Made by a program: the position numbers and the translations under genes. Source: Methyloversatilis universalis FAM5 (GTDB lineage Bacteria > Pseudomonadota > Gammaproteobacteria > Burkholderiales > Rhodocyclaceae). Taken from it: a DNA stretch of 64,000 bases. The DNA lies in assembly GCF_000214035.2 (NCBI RefSeq), contig NZ_AFHG01000059.1:248001-312000 (forward strand). The letters run 5' to 3'. Below are positions 8,715-17,221 of the stretch, one piece after another; within the stretch, counting starts at the first letter, position 1; the number at the start of each line of letters is the position of its first letter. Under the pieces are notes generated by a model, which saw nothing but the letters and a program-made list of their open reading frames with translations, was not told the DNA's origin and searched no databases.

Positions 8715-10430
8715 ATGAACGCCTTCATTCAGGCCTGCCGCCGTCACCTGTTCTGGGCCGCCGTGTTCAGTCTGGTGCTGAACGTGCTCGTGCTGGCGCT
8801 GCCCTTCTACACGCTGGAGGTGTTCGACCGCGTGTTTGCGAGCCACAGCGTGCCGACACTGGTCATGCTCACGCTGGTCACCACCATCGCGCTGGTCGGC
8901 ATGACCCTGCTCGACCAGGTGCGGGCGCGCCTGCTCATGTCCTGCGCCTTCGGGCTGGACCGCGCGCTCGGTCCGCAGGTGGTGACCCGGCTGTTCGCGG
9001 TGGCCGGTTCGCCCGGCCACGCGGCGCAGACCCAGTGCATCCGCGACGTCGCCACGGTGCGCGGCTTCCTCACCGGCCCCGGCGTCATCGCGCTGTTCGA
9101 TGCGCCCTGGGCACCGCTTTTCCTGCTGCTCATCTTCGTGTTCCACCCGCTGCTGGGCGTGCTGGCCACCGCCGGCGCGCTGGTGCTGCTGGCCTGCGCC
9201 TGGCTCAACAGCCGGGTCACCCGCCACTACAACGAGGTGTCTGCGCGGGCCGGCCGCGCGTCGTCGCAGTTCATGGATGCCTCGGTGCGCAATGCCGACG
9301 CGGTGCGCGCCATGGGCATGTCGGCCGACCTCGGCCGCCGCTGGAGCGCGCTGAACGACCAGGTGCTGCGCACCGCAGCTGCTTCGCAGGCGGCCGGCGC
9401 GCCCTGGACCGGCCTTACCCGTTTCGTGCGGCAGTACCTGCAGGTGCTCATGCTGGGCTGCGGCGCCTGGCTGGTGGTGACCGGCGACCTCGGCTCCGGC
9501 GTCATGATGGCCGGCACCCTGGTGCTGGCGCGCGCGCTGGCGCCGGTCGAAGCCATCGTGTCGAGCTGGCGCGGGCTGTTCGAATTCATCGAGGCGGTGG
9601 ACCGCCTGTCCGCGCTGCTCGACGGCAGCGATCAGGTGCGCGAGCCGCATCCGCTGCCCCGGCCGACCGGCCGGCTGGAGGTCGAGGCGCTGTCCATGAC
9701 CGCCGGTCCGCGCGTGCTGCTGCGCGGCGTGAATTTCGCGCTGCTGCCCGGCCAGCAGATGGCGGTGATCGGCCCCAGCGGGGCCGGCAAGACCGCGCTG
9801 CTGCGGCTGCTGGCCGGCATCTGGACACCGGCCGGCGGCGCGGTCCGGCTCGACGGCGCGCGGCTGCAGGACTATCCGGCCGACACGCTGGGTGCCGCCA
9901 TCGGCTACCTGCCGCAGAACGTCGAGCTGTTCCCGGGCACGGTGGCCGAGAACATCGCGCGCATGCAGCCGCAGCCGGACGCCGACGCGGTGATCGCCGC
10001 CGCCCAGCTGTGCGGCGCGCACGATCTCATCCTGCGTCTGCCGCAGGGCTACGACACCGAGGTGGGCGAGGGCGGCGCACAGCTGTCCGCCGGCCAGCGC
10101 GCCCGGGTGGGCATCGCCCGCGCGCTGTACGGCCAGCCGGCGCTGGTGCTGCTGGACGAACCGAACGCCAACCTCGACGCCGAAGGCGAGGACGCGCTGG
10201 TCGACATGCTGGCGCGGCTGCGCGAGCGCGGCCTCACCGTGGTGGTGGTCGCACACCGGCCGCGCATGCTGCAGGGCATGGACAAGCTGCTGGTGCTGCG
10301 CGAGGGCGTGGTCGAACAGTTCGGCGACTACGCCGACATCGCCGCCCGCTTCGCCCGCGGCCCCAAGGTCGCCGCGGTGGGCGAGCGGACGGCCCAGATC
10401 GGAGGAGGCGGCCATGGCCAGCGAGCTTGA
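8715..10430 (+). CDS. Type I secretion ABC permease/ATPase (PrtD-like)
   Basis: This 571-aa half-size ABC exporter has five or six membrane helices in the first 300 residues, starting with LFWAAVFSLVLNVLVLALPFY. The ATPase domain has Walker A GPSGAGKTA (353-361), signature LSAGQ (about 457) and Walker B LVLLDEPN (about 480). The sequence YTLEVFDRVFASHSVPTL and the lack of an N-terminal peptidase domain place it with the PrtD/AprD type I secretion ATPases. The ATG at 8715 fits the usual N terminus. The downstream HlyD-type gene overlaps by 17 bases. No TolC-type channel or RTX substrate is in the window. Confidence 0.9.
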   Translation: MNAFIQACRRHLFWAAVFSLVLNVLVLALPFYTLEVFDRVFASHSVPTLVMLTLVTTIALVGMTLLDQVRARLLMSCAFGLDRALGPQVVTRLFAVAGSPGHAAQTQCIRDVATVRGFLTGPGVIALFDAPWAPLFLLLIFVFHPLLGVLATAGALVLLACAWLNSRVTRHYNEVSARAGRASSQFMDASVRNADAVRAMGMSADLGRRWSALNDQVLRTAAASQAAGAPWTGLTRFVRQYLQVLMLGCGAWLVVTGDLGSGVMMAGTLVLARALAPVEAIVSSWRGLFEFIEAVDRLSALLDGSDQVREPHPLPRPTGRLEVEALSMTAGPRVLLRGVNFALLPGQQMAVIGPSGAGKTALLRLLAGIWTPAGGAVRLDGARLQDYPADTLGAAIGYLPQNVELFPGTVAENIARMQPQPDADAVIAAAQLCGAHDLILRLPQGYDTEVGEGGAQLSAGQRARVGIARALYGQPALVLLDEPNANLDAEGEDALVDMLARLRERGLTVVVVAHRPRMLQGMDKLLVLREGVVEQFGDYADIAARFARGPKVAAVGERTAQIGGGGHGQRA

Positions 10431-11712
10431 TGCGGGTCTGCCGGGCCTGGCGCGTGAGCGCGTGGTGCGCGCCGGGCTGTGGGTGATCGCCGGCACGCTG
10501 GCCGCCATGCTGGCCTGGGCCGAACTGGCGCCGGTGTCCGGGGCGGTGGTGGCGGCCGGCGAGGTGAGGGTGTCGGGCGAGCGCAAGACCGTCCAGCACC
10601 TCGAAGGCGGCATCGTGGCCGAACTGAAGGTGGCCGACGGCGACGTGGTGCAGGCCGGTCAGGTGCTGCTGGTGCTGGGCGACGCCCGGGTCGATGCCTC
10701 GGTCGATGCGCTGCAGAACGAAATCGTGGCCGAGCGCCTGACGCTGGCGCGGCTGGAATCGGAAAAGCGCGAACTGCCCGCACTCGCGCTGCCGCAGGAT
10801 CTCACCGCGCAGGCAGCATCGCCGCGCTACAGCAGCCTGATCGAGGGCGAACAGCGGCTGTTCCAGACCCGCCGCAACAATCTGCGCGAACAGCTGTCGC
10901 TGCTCGAAGCCCAGGCCGGCGAAGCCGAGCGCGAAGCGGGCGAGGTACAGCGCCAGGTCGAGGCCGACCAGCGCGCGGTGGCCGCGCTGCGCGAACAGCT
11001 GCAGGCGTCGGAAAAGCTGGCCGAGCAGAAATTCATCCAGCACACCCGGCTGCTCGAACTGCGCAGCAACCTCGCGGTGCGCGAAGCCGACATGGCCGAG
11101 CATCAGGCCATGCTGTCACGCACGCGCCAGAACATCGGCGACTTCCGCCTGCGCCGCACCCAGGTGCGCGCCGAATTCGTGCAGCGCGCCACCGACGAAG
11201 CCCAGCTGTCCGGCCGCAAGCTGCTCGACCTGCAGGCGCGCCTGCGCCCGGCGCAGGACAGCCAGCGGCGCAAGGAGGTGGTGGCGCCGGTGGCCGGCCG
11301 CGCGGTGAATCTGCAGGTGCATACGGTCGGCGGTGTGGTCAGGCCGGGCGAACCCATCGTGGACATCGTGCCGGAAGCCGGCGCCCTCATCGTCGAGGTG
11401 CGCGTGTCGCCGCAGGACGTGGAAGAGGTGCATGCCGGCCAGCCGGCCGAAGTGCGGCTGTCGGCCTACAACGCGCGCACCACGCCGCTCATGCCTGGCC
11501 GGGTCATCTACGTGTCGGCCGACCGGCTGGTCGATTCCGCTCGTGGCATGCCCTATTACGTCGTGCACGTGCAGCTCGATCGCAAGCCGGTCGAACGGGT
11601 GGAGCCGGGCATGCCGGTCGAAGCCTTCCTGCGCACCCGCGAGCGCGGCATGCTCGACTACCTGCTCGATCCGGTCATCAACGTCACCCGCCGTTCGATG
11701 CGCGAAAGTTGA
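10414..11712 (+). CDS. HlyD-family type I secretion periplasmic adaptor
   Basis: The 432-aa product has one N-terminal membrane helix (about 20-38) followed by the adaptor half-motif QHLEGGIVAELKVADGDVV. A long coiled-coil hairpin (about 120-290) and a C-terminal HlyD domain with VRVSPQDVEEVHAGQPAEVRLSAY (split here by position 320-345) complete the family layout. Membrane fusion proteins of this kind link the inner-membrane ABC ATPase to an outer-membrane TolC. A strong GGAGGAGG site precedes the ATG, and the gene starts inside the end of the ABC gene, so the two form one translational unit. Confidence 0.9.
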   Translation: MASELDAGLPGLARERVVRAGLWVIAGTLAAMLAWAELAPVSGAVVAAGEVRVSGERKTVQHLEGGIVAELKVADGDVVQAGQVLLVLGDARVDASVDALQNEIVAERLTLARLESEKRELPALALPQDLTAQAASPRYSSLIEGEQRLFQTRRNNLREQLSLLEAQAGEAEREAGEVQRQVEADQRAVAALREQLQASEKLAEQKFIQHTRLLELRSNLAVREADMAEHQAMLSRTRQNIGDFRLRRTQVRAEFVQRATDEAQLSGRKLLDLQARLRPAQDSQRRKEVVAPVAGRAVNLQVHTVGGVVRPGEPIVDIVPEAGALIVEVRVSPQDVEEVHAGQPAEVRLSAYNARTTPLMPGRVIYVSADRLVDSARGMPYYVVHVQLDRKPVERVEPGMPVEAFLRTRERGMLDYLLDPVINVTRRSMRES

Positions 11713-11730
11713 TGCGGCGAACCGGGCGCT

Positions 11731-11751
11731 CCGGAGGCTGTCAGCCTCCGG
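11731..11751. other. Perfect 9-bp hairpin between hlyD-like gene and tamB
   Basis: CCGGAGGCT (11731-11739) pairs with AGCCTCCGG (11743-11751) across a three-base loop. There is no T run after it, so it is not a standard intrinsic terminator. It could slow or process the transcript between the secretion pair and tamB. Confidence 0.6.
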
Positions 11752-11781
11752 GTATGCTCCGGCACTCACCGTGCATGACCG

Positions 11782-14700
11782 ATGACTGAACCGCTTCCGC
11801 CCACCTCACCGCCCGAACCGCCCGCCGGATCCTCTGCAGACGCGTCTGCCGATGCATCCGCCGCGCAGCCGGTCGTCGCCAGGCGCCGGCGGCCCCGGCT
11901 GTTCGGGCTGGCGCTGACCGATCTGGCGCTGCTCGCGCTGCCCTTTGTCGCGGGCTGGGGACTGCTCGCCACCGAAACCGGTCTGCGTACGGTGGCGGCG
12001 CTGGCCGGGCGCGCGGTGAGCGGCCTGCAGATCGAGGTCGCCTCCGGCAGCCTGCTGTCATCGCCGCGCCTGTCGCGCGTGCTGCATGACGACGGCAGCA
12101 CCCGCATCGAACTGAGCGCGCTGGCGCTGGACTGGCAACCGTCCGCACTGCTGCGCGGCCGGCTGGTGATCGACCGGCTGGCGGCGGACGCGCTGCGCGT
12201 CGCCACATCGCCCAGCGACGAACCACCGACCACGCCGGCCAGCCTCGAACTGCCGCTGGCGCTGCAGGCCCGGGTAGAGGTCGGCCGCATCGAGTTCGGC
12301 AGCCATGACGCACCGGCCTCTGAGGCGCTGACGCTGGGCCCGCTGCAGCTCACCGTCGATTCCGACGGCAGCGCCCACCGTGTCGGCGCGCTGTCGCTGG
12401 CCACGCCCTGGGGCGCACTGAGCGGCGAAGCCGGCCTGAAGGGCAGCGCGCCCTTCCCGCTGCAGGGCCGGCTGGCGCTGAAGGCCGAGCAGTACGCGGT
12501 CGACGCGGTGCTGGGTGGCACGCTGGCCGAGCGCACCGATATCGCGCTCACCGCGCAGGGCCACGGTCTGAGCGGCAGCGCCCGGGTGGCGGCCCGGCCC
12601 TTTGCCGTGCAGCCGCTGCAGTCGGCTGCGCTGGCGCTCGACGCCTTCGACCCGCACACCCTGCATCCGGCGGCGCCGGCCGGCCGCTGGACGGTGAATG
12701 CCGAGCTCGCGCCGCGCGGCGACACGCCCACGCCGCTGGTCGGCCGCATCGAGGCGCGCAACGCCGAGCCCGGCCGCATCGACCAGGGCAGGGCGCCGGT
12801 CACCTCGATCGCCGCCGACATCGAAGCCGCACCGGAGGCGGTCGACCTGCGCGGACTGGCGATCGCGCTCGCCGGCGGGGGCAGCATCCGGGGTGATGTG
12901 GGCTGGCGGCGCGCCGGCGCGCTGCCGCTCGAAGCGCTGCTCACGCTGCACGACATCGACACCGCCGCGCTTCACCGTCAGGGCGTGCGCACCCGCATAG
13001 GCGGCACGGTGGCAGTGCATGCCTCGGACACTCGGCAGCAGTTCGACATCGCGCTGGACGACCGCGGCAGCAGCCGGCTCGCGCTGAAGGCCGACGGTGC
13101 GGTGGACGGCAGCCAGCTCACGCTGGCGTCGGCCCGGCTGGCGGCCCGTGGCGCCGAAGCGACGCTGCGCGGCACGCTGGCGCTGGACGACACGCTGGAG
13201 TTCAAGGCCGAAGGCCGGCTGCAGCAGTTCGATCCGTCCGCCTTCGTGAAGGCGCCGGCCGCGAAGCTGTCGGCCCGCTTCGACGCCGCTGGCCGGCTGC
13301 GCCCGCAGCCCGATCTGCAGGCCGCGGTCGACATCGAACCCAGCGTGCTGGCTGGCGAGCCGCTGGCCGGCCGCGCCCGAGCACGGCTGCAGGGGCAGCG
13401 CCTGTCCGGCGTCGATATCGCGCTGGACTGGGGCGGCAACACGCTGACCGCGCAGGGCGCGTTCGGGGGAAGCAAGTCGTCTGACGTGCTGGACTGGGCG
13501 CTGGATGCCCGCCGCCTCGGCGCGCTGAAATCATTCACCGGGCAGACGCTGGCCGGCAGCCTGAGCGGCAGCGGCCGGCTCGAAGGCACGCTGGCCGCAC
13601 CCAATGGCCGCATGACGCTGGCCGCGCGCGCGCTTTCGCTGGGCAGCCTCGGCAGTGTGGCCAGCGCAGACCTGGCCGCCGAACTGGCGCCGGGCGCCGA
13701 CGGCCGCATGACGCTGTCGCTCGACGCGGCCGATCTGCGCGCGCCGCAGCTGCCGCAGCCGGTCGAGCGCCTGAAGGCCGAGCTCACCGGCACCCGCGCC
13801 GCCCATGCGCTCACGCTGGATGTGCTGGCCGCCGCCCCGCCGGCCGAGCGCGGCGACACGCCGGTCAAGCCCTCGCTGAAGCTCGCCGCCCGCGGCGGGC
13901 TGTCTGCAGGCAGCGACGCCGCCGGCCCGGCGTGGTCAGGCACGCTGGACCGGCTGGCGCTGGTGCTGTCGTCCGAACTGAGCGCCACGCTGGGCGCACC
14001 GGCGCGGCTGGCGGCGTCGCCGCAGGCGGTCACGCTGGAAGGCGCCGGCTTTGCGCTCACCGGCGGCGGCGAACTGACGCTGGCGCGCACCGCCTGGACG
14101 CCCGAGCGCATCGAAGCCGCCGGCCGCGCGCGCGGCGTGCCGCTGCGGCTGGTGTGGCGCGACCGCGCCGCCGGCATCGCGGTGCGTGCGCCGCTGAAGC
14201 TGGGCGCAGACTGGTCGCTGTCCGCGCTGCTGGCCGGCGACGAGCGGGTGGAGGGCACGCTGGCGCTGTTCCGTGAGGCGGGTGACGTGGTGGTGTCCGG
14301 CGACACCCGGGCGGAACTGGCGCTGTCGGCGGCACGGGTCGATGCACGGCTGGCCGGTCGCAGTGCGAATGCGCAGGCGGTGCTGGCCGGGCCGGATATC
14401 GGCGAAATGAAGGCGGAAATCGCGTTGCCGCTGCGCCGTGAAGGCAGCCTGTGGCTGCCCGACCTCGACGCGCCGGTGGGCGGCAAGGCCACGCTGGCCG
14501 TGCCTTCGCTCGCCTGGATAGGCCGCACGCTGCGGCTGGACATGAGCACCGCCGGCCGCATGAATGGCGACGTCACGCTGGCCGGCACGCTGCGCACACC
14601 GCGCCTGTCCGGCCGGGTCGATGGCGACGCGCTTGCCTTCGCGCTGGTCGATGCCGGCGTGCGGCTGGAGCGCGGCAGCCTGCGCGCGCAGTTCGAGGGC

Positions 14701-15822
14701 GACCGGCTCACGCTGCAGTCGCTCAGTTTCGAAAGCGACAACCGCCGCCCGCCGCCGGACGCGCGTCTGGGCGGCAACGCGCTCAGCCGCGAGCCCGGCC
14801 GGCTGACGGCGCGGGGCAGTGTCGCGCTCGCCACCACCGCCGCCGACATCGAACTGGACATTCGCCGCTTCGTGCCGCTGCAGGGCGGCGAACAGTGGCT
14901 CATGCTGTCCGGCGACGGCCGGCTGCGCGGCTCGGCGAAAGACGGGCTGAAGCTGCAACTCGGGCTCAAGGCCGACGCCGGCCTCTTTACCGTGCCCGAA
15001 CAGTCAGCCCCCGCGCTGGGAGATGACGTGGTGGTCAAGGGCCGCACGGTCGACGAGCCGGCCGGCCCGCCGCTCGGCTTGGCCATCGACATCGACCTCG
15101 GCGAGCGGCTCTATTTCAAGGGGCGCGGGCTCGACACTCGGCTCGCCGGCCAGCTCGCCCTGCGCGACGAAGGCCGCGGCCTGCGCGCCACCGGCAACAT
15201 CCGCACCGCCGACGGCCGCTACCGCGCCTACGGGCAGGACCTGGTGATCGAGCGCGGCATCATCAGCTTCCAGGGCTCGGTGTCCAATCCCGGCCTGAAC
15301 GTGCGCGCCATCCGTCCCAACCTGCCGGTGCAGGCCGGCGTCGAGGTCAGCGGCACCGTGCAGAAGCCGCGCGTGCGGCTGGTGTCCGACACCGCCATGC
15401 CGGACAGCGAAAAGCTGTCGTGGATCGTGCTCGGCCGCGGTCAGGACCGCGCCGGCGGCTCCGACCTGTCGCTGCTCGCCACCGCCGCCAGCGCCCTGCT
15501 CGGCGGCGAGGGCGAAGGCGTCACCGGCTCGCTCGCCCAGGCCCTCGGCCTGGACCAGATCGCGCTCACCCAGAGCAGCACCAGCACCGGCCCGCGCAGC
15601 CAGGTGGTCAGTTCGTCCAGCAGCACCAGCACCGTCGGCGGCCAGGTCGTCAGCGTCGGCAAGCGCCTGTCATCGAACGCCCTGCTCACCTACGAACAGG
15701 GCGTGGCCGGCGCCACCAGCATCGTCAAGCTCACCTGGAACCTCACCCGCCACCTCGCGCTGATCGGCAGCACCGGCACCGAGCAGGCGGTGGATGTGCG
15801 GTACGTGTTTTCGTTCAAGTAA
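11782..15822 (+). CDS. tamB: Translocation and assembly module inner-membrane protein TamB
   Basis: This 1346-aa protein has a short Pro/Ser-rich N terminus, one signal-anchor helix (about residues 41-62), a very long repetitive beta-rich body and a C-terminal DUF490/TamB domain. The last part contains VIERGIISFQGSVSNPGLNVRA and LSWIVLGRGQ, and the protein ends in DVRYVFSFK, as TamB proteins do. It spans the periplasm and partners TamA. It probably belongs to the same plus-strand unit as tamA and the secretion genes, but a hairpin and 69 bases precede it. The composition is uniform with its neighbours; no frameshift is seen. Confidence 0.92.
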   Translation: MTEPLPPTSPPEPPAGSSADASADASAAQPVVARRRRPRLFGLALTDLALLALPFVAGWGLLATETGLRTVAALAGRAVSGLQIEVASGSLLSSPRLSRVLHDDGSTRIELSALALDWQPSALLRGRLVIDRLAADALRVATSPSDEPPTTPASLELPLALQARVEVGRIEFGSHDAPASEALTLGPLQLTVDSDGSAHRVGALSLATPWGALSGEAGLKGSAPFPLQGRLALKAEQYAVDAVLGGTLAERTDIALTAQGHGLSGSARVAARPFAVQPLQSAALALDAFDPHTLHPAAPAGRWTVNAELAPRGDTPTPLVGRIEARNAEPGRIDQGRAPVTSIAADIEAAPEAVDLRGLAIALAGGGSIRGDVGWRRAGALPLEALLTLHDIDTAALHRQGVRTRIGGTVAVHASDTRQQFDIALDDRGSSRLALKADGAVDGSQLTLASARLAARGAEATLRGTLALDDTLEFKAEGRLQQFDPSAFVKAPAAKLSARFDAAGRLRPQPDLQAAVDIEPSVLAGEPLAGRARARLQGQRLSGVDIALDWGGNTLTAQGAFGGSKSSDVLDWALDARRLGALKSFTGQTLAGSLSGSGRLEGTLAAPNGRMTLAARALSLGSLGSVASADLAAELAPGADGRMTLSLDAADLRAPQLPQPVERLKAELTGTRAAHALTLDVLAAAPPAERGDTPVKPSLKLAARGGLSAGSDAAGPAWSGTLDRLALVLSSELSATLGAPARLAASPQAVTLEGAGFALTGGGELTLARTAWTPERIEAAGRARGVPLRLVWRDRAAGIAVRAPLKLGADWSLSALLAGDERVEGTLALFREAGDVVVSGDTRAELALSAARVDARLAGRSANAQAVLAGPDIGEMKAEIALPLRREGSLWLPDLDAPVGGKATLAVPSLAWIGRTLRLDMSTAGRMNGDVTLAGTLRTPRLSGRVDGDALAFALVDAGVRLERGSLRAQFEGDRLTLQSLSFESDNRRPPPDARLGGNALSREPGRLTARGSVALATTAADIELDIRRFVPLQGGEQWLMLSGDGRLRGSAKDGLKLQLGLKADAGLFTVPEQSAPALGDDVVVKGRTVDEPAGPPLGLAIDIDLGERLYFKGRGLDTRLAGQLALRDEGRGLRATGNIRTADGRYRAYGQDLVIERGIISFQGSVSNPGLNVRAIRPNLPVQAGVEVSGTVQKPRVRLVSDTAMPDSEKLSWIVLGRGQDRAGGSDLSLLATAASALLGGEGEGVTGSLAQALGLDQIALTQSSTSTGPRSQVVSSSSSTSTVGGQVVSVGKRLSSNALLTYEQGVAGATSIVKLTWNLTRHLALIGSTGTEQAVDVRYVFSFK

Positions 15823-16079
15823 GACGTCTGAGCTGCGATCGCGCGCCTGTCCGTTCAGTGCATAATTGAATGGAATTTTCTGGGCCGCGGGCGCAGGTTG
15901 CCGGGTGTTCGGTTTCAGTGTTTTTTTCGTAACGTGAGCAACGTCGTGTCGAACGGAGCACGTTGAGATGCATATGAAATCCGTTGTCCGGTTTGTTCGC
16001 TTACCCGAACAGCGTCCGACTTATTGGACGAATATGTCGTCCACCTCACGTTGGGCTTCATAAACGCTGCCACCCGCCT

Positions 16080-16421
16080 ATGCCGTTCTTCCATGTGCTC
16101 ATCGAAGGTACGAACCTCTACATAGCGGGGGAGGAGGATCAGCCTCCGATCGTTGGCTTCTTCACTTCCCGAGTCGTATGGGCTGGCGATTTGAAAGCCG
16201 CCGAGGCCAAGGCACTGCGGAACGTGCGGGATGTTTGGACGCGCGGCGATTGCGCTGACCAACCAACGGCGGAGCAACTCTCGCTCGCAGTGTCTGAGTC
16301 AAGCTCCTCATCATTTCGCCAGTGGCTCCTCGCGCCCAACAAGGGGCATGTGTTCTTCCCAATGGAGCCGGTCGATGAGGCCCAACCCATTGCTCCAGCG
16401 GACGGCTTCGCCGCCCGCTGA
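16080..16421 (+). CDS. Unknown protein in a gene-cassette-like setting
   Basis: The 113-aa product (MPFFHVLIEGTNLYIAG...) has no membrane segment or signal peptide and no motif that I can tie to a function. It contains GFFTSRVVWAGDLKAAEAKALRNV, which resembles small uncharacterised proteins common in mobile regions of proteobacteria (memory only). Its local GC is lower than that of the flanking tamB. A GTTGGGC core lies 30 bases upstream (16050-16056), and the stop codon lies inside an attC-like element (16380-16437). That geometry is typical of an integron gene cassette. No integrase gene is visible. Confidence 0.6.
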   Translation: MPFFHVLIEGTNLYIAGEEDQPPIVGFFTSRVVWAGDLKAAEAKALRNVRDVWTRGDCADQPTAEQLSLAVSESSSSSFRQWLLAPNKGHVFFPMEPVDEAQPIAPADGFAAR

Positions 16422-16437
16422 GCGCGAACGTTGAGGC
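16380..16437 (+). repeat. attC-like recombination site
   Basis: The 58-bp element begins with GCCCAAC (fits RYYYAAC) and ends with GTTGAGGC, one mismatch from GTTRRRY. Between them CAGCGGACGGC and GCCGCCCGCTG form an 11-bp stem with one mismatch around a TTC loop. Size, ends and stem fit integron attC sites. The mismatch at the last core base lies where an IS1182-like left end appears to begin, so the site may have been altered by that insertion. Confidence 0.5.
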
Positions 16438-16577
16438 TGTAGAAAAGCCCCTCCCACTCCGCCCCCGTTCCCATGCCGTAGTTATCGCCTCTCCGGAGCC
16501 CCGCGATGCCGCGATTCAAGACGCCCGATTACGGTCTGAACAATGAGATGCTGAGTTGTTCCTCCGTGTTTTTGTAA
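16438..16577 (+). pseudogene. IS1182-like transposase remnant (5' fragment)
   Basis: An ATG at 16506 encodes MPRFKTPDYGL, which matches the usual N terminus of IS1182-family transposases as I remember them. The match stops after 11 codons, and the frame closes at 16577. The preceding sequence (TGTAGAAAAGCCCC from about 16438) could be the left end of the element. The rest of the transposase is missing, so this is a deletion remnant. It lies between the attC-like site and brnT, suggesting repeated insertion at this spot. Confidence 0.45.
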
Positions 16578-16584
16578 ATACAAT
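16556..16584 (+). promoter_or_regulatory. Probable sigma-70 promoter of brnTA
   Basis: TTGTTC (16556-16561) and TACAAT (16579-16584) are separated by exactly 17 bases, each one mismatch or so from consensus. The expected transcription start, about seven bases after the minus 10, falls on or next to the brnT GTG at 16591, so brnT mRNA may be leaderless. Confidence 0.6.
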
Positions 16585-16590
16585 AACCCT

Positions 16591-16866
16591 GTGCGCATTA
16601 CCTACGATCCCGCCAAGCGCGAGAAGACGCTCGCTGAGCGTGGGCTCGATTTTGAGGACGCCTTGCGGGTTTTCTCGGGCACAACGGTCGAGGTTGAAGA
16701 CGACCGGCGGGACTATGGGGAACGCCGCATCGTCTGCTACGGCCTGCTGCACGGGCGGGTCGTTGTGGTCGGTTACACCCCGCGTGGCGCGGCCCGTCAC
16801 GTTTTCAGCATGCGAAAGGCCAATCATCGTGAGCAAACCCGCCTCGCGCCCTACCTCGGGCTCTGA
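16591..16866 (+). CDS. brnT: BrnT-family toxin
   Basis: This 91-aa protein has the BrnT pattern: ITYDPAKREKTLAERGLDFEDA at the start (of which the first part fixes the GTG start), then GERRIVCYGLLHGRVVVVGYT, then ARHVFSMRKANHRE. BrnT is a RelE-fold ribonuclease toxin, neutralised by BrnA. The start is GTG, placed almost directly at the predicted transcription start. The antitoxin gene overlaps the 3' end by 38 bases. The pair lies beside an IS remnant and a cassette-like ORF, a common setting for mobile toxin-antitoxin modules. The operon is normally autorepressed by BrnT-BrnA. Confidence 0.9.
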   Translation: MRITYDPAKREKTLAERGLDFEDALRVFSGTTVEVEDDRRDYGERRIVCYGLLHGRVVVVGYTPRGAARHVFSMRKANHREQTRLAPYLGL

Positions 16867-17149
16867 CCTCAAGCGCGTGGACAGCCATGTCATCAAGCCG
16901 CACGAGTACAAGGAGCTGCCGGAACTGACCGATGACATGCTGGCGCGCGCCGTCGTCAATAAGGGCGGGCGTCCCAGGTCGGCCCGTCCGCGTCAGCTCA
17001 TCAGCCTTCGTCTGCCGCCTGAGGTGATCGAACGCTGGCGTGCAACCGGCCCGGGCTGGCAGACACGCATGGCGGAGCAATTGGCCAAAGGGCCCTCTCC
17101 GCGGAAGAAAGTTGCTGCGCCGTCAGCCCCGTCCCAGGTCAAAGTTTGA
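16829..17149 (+). CDS. brnA: BrnA-family antitoxin
   Basis: The 106-aa product carries the BrnA sequence pattern: a flexible N-terminal part with ELPELTDDMLARA, then a ribbon-helix-helix DNA-binding domain with RQLISLRLPPEVIERWRATGPGWQTRMAEQL. It would bind BrnT and repress the operon. The GTG at 16829 overlaps brnT by 38 bases; I chose it because no better in-frame start follows before the conserved part. The C-terminal tail (KKVAAPSAPSQVKV) is a short extension beyond the usual end. Confidence 0.85.
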   Translation: MSKPASRPTSGSDLKRVDSHVIKPHEYKELPELTDDMLARAVVNKGGRPRSARPRQLISLRLPPEVIERWRATGPGWQTRMAEQLAKGPSPRKKVAAPSAPSQVKV

Positions 17150-17221
17150 GGCGGTTTCCTGCTTCGCTTATCGATCGTCTTTCCTTCAGCGTCGCCGAAC
17201 ACCGGCAGATTCGACTACCCG

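Noticed and set aside
8418-10613. 731-codon minus frame opposite the ABC gene
   Set aside because: Shadow of the type I secretion ATPase; low-complexity Gln/His/Arg composition.
11731-11751. Intrinsic terminator between hlyD-like gene and tamB
   Set aside because: The stem is perfect but no T run follows.
12978-15092. 704-codon minus frame opposite tamB
   Set aside because: Ser/Pro/Arg-rich shadow; tamB on plus has family motifs throughout.
15995-16056. A second attC site upstream of the cassette ORF
   Set aside because: The 3' core GTTGGGC is good, but no matching 5' core or convincing stem was found, so only the core is mentioned.
15915-16277. 120-codon minus frame over the cassette-like ORF
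   Set aside because: No ribosome site, no family resemblance; the plus frame fits cassette geometry better.
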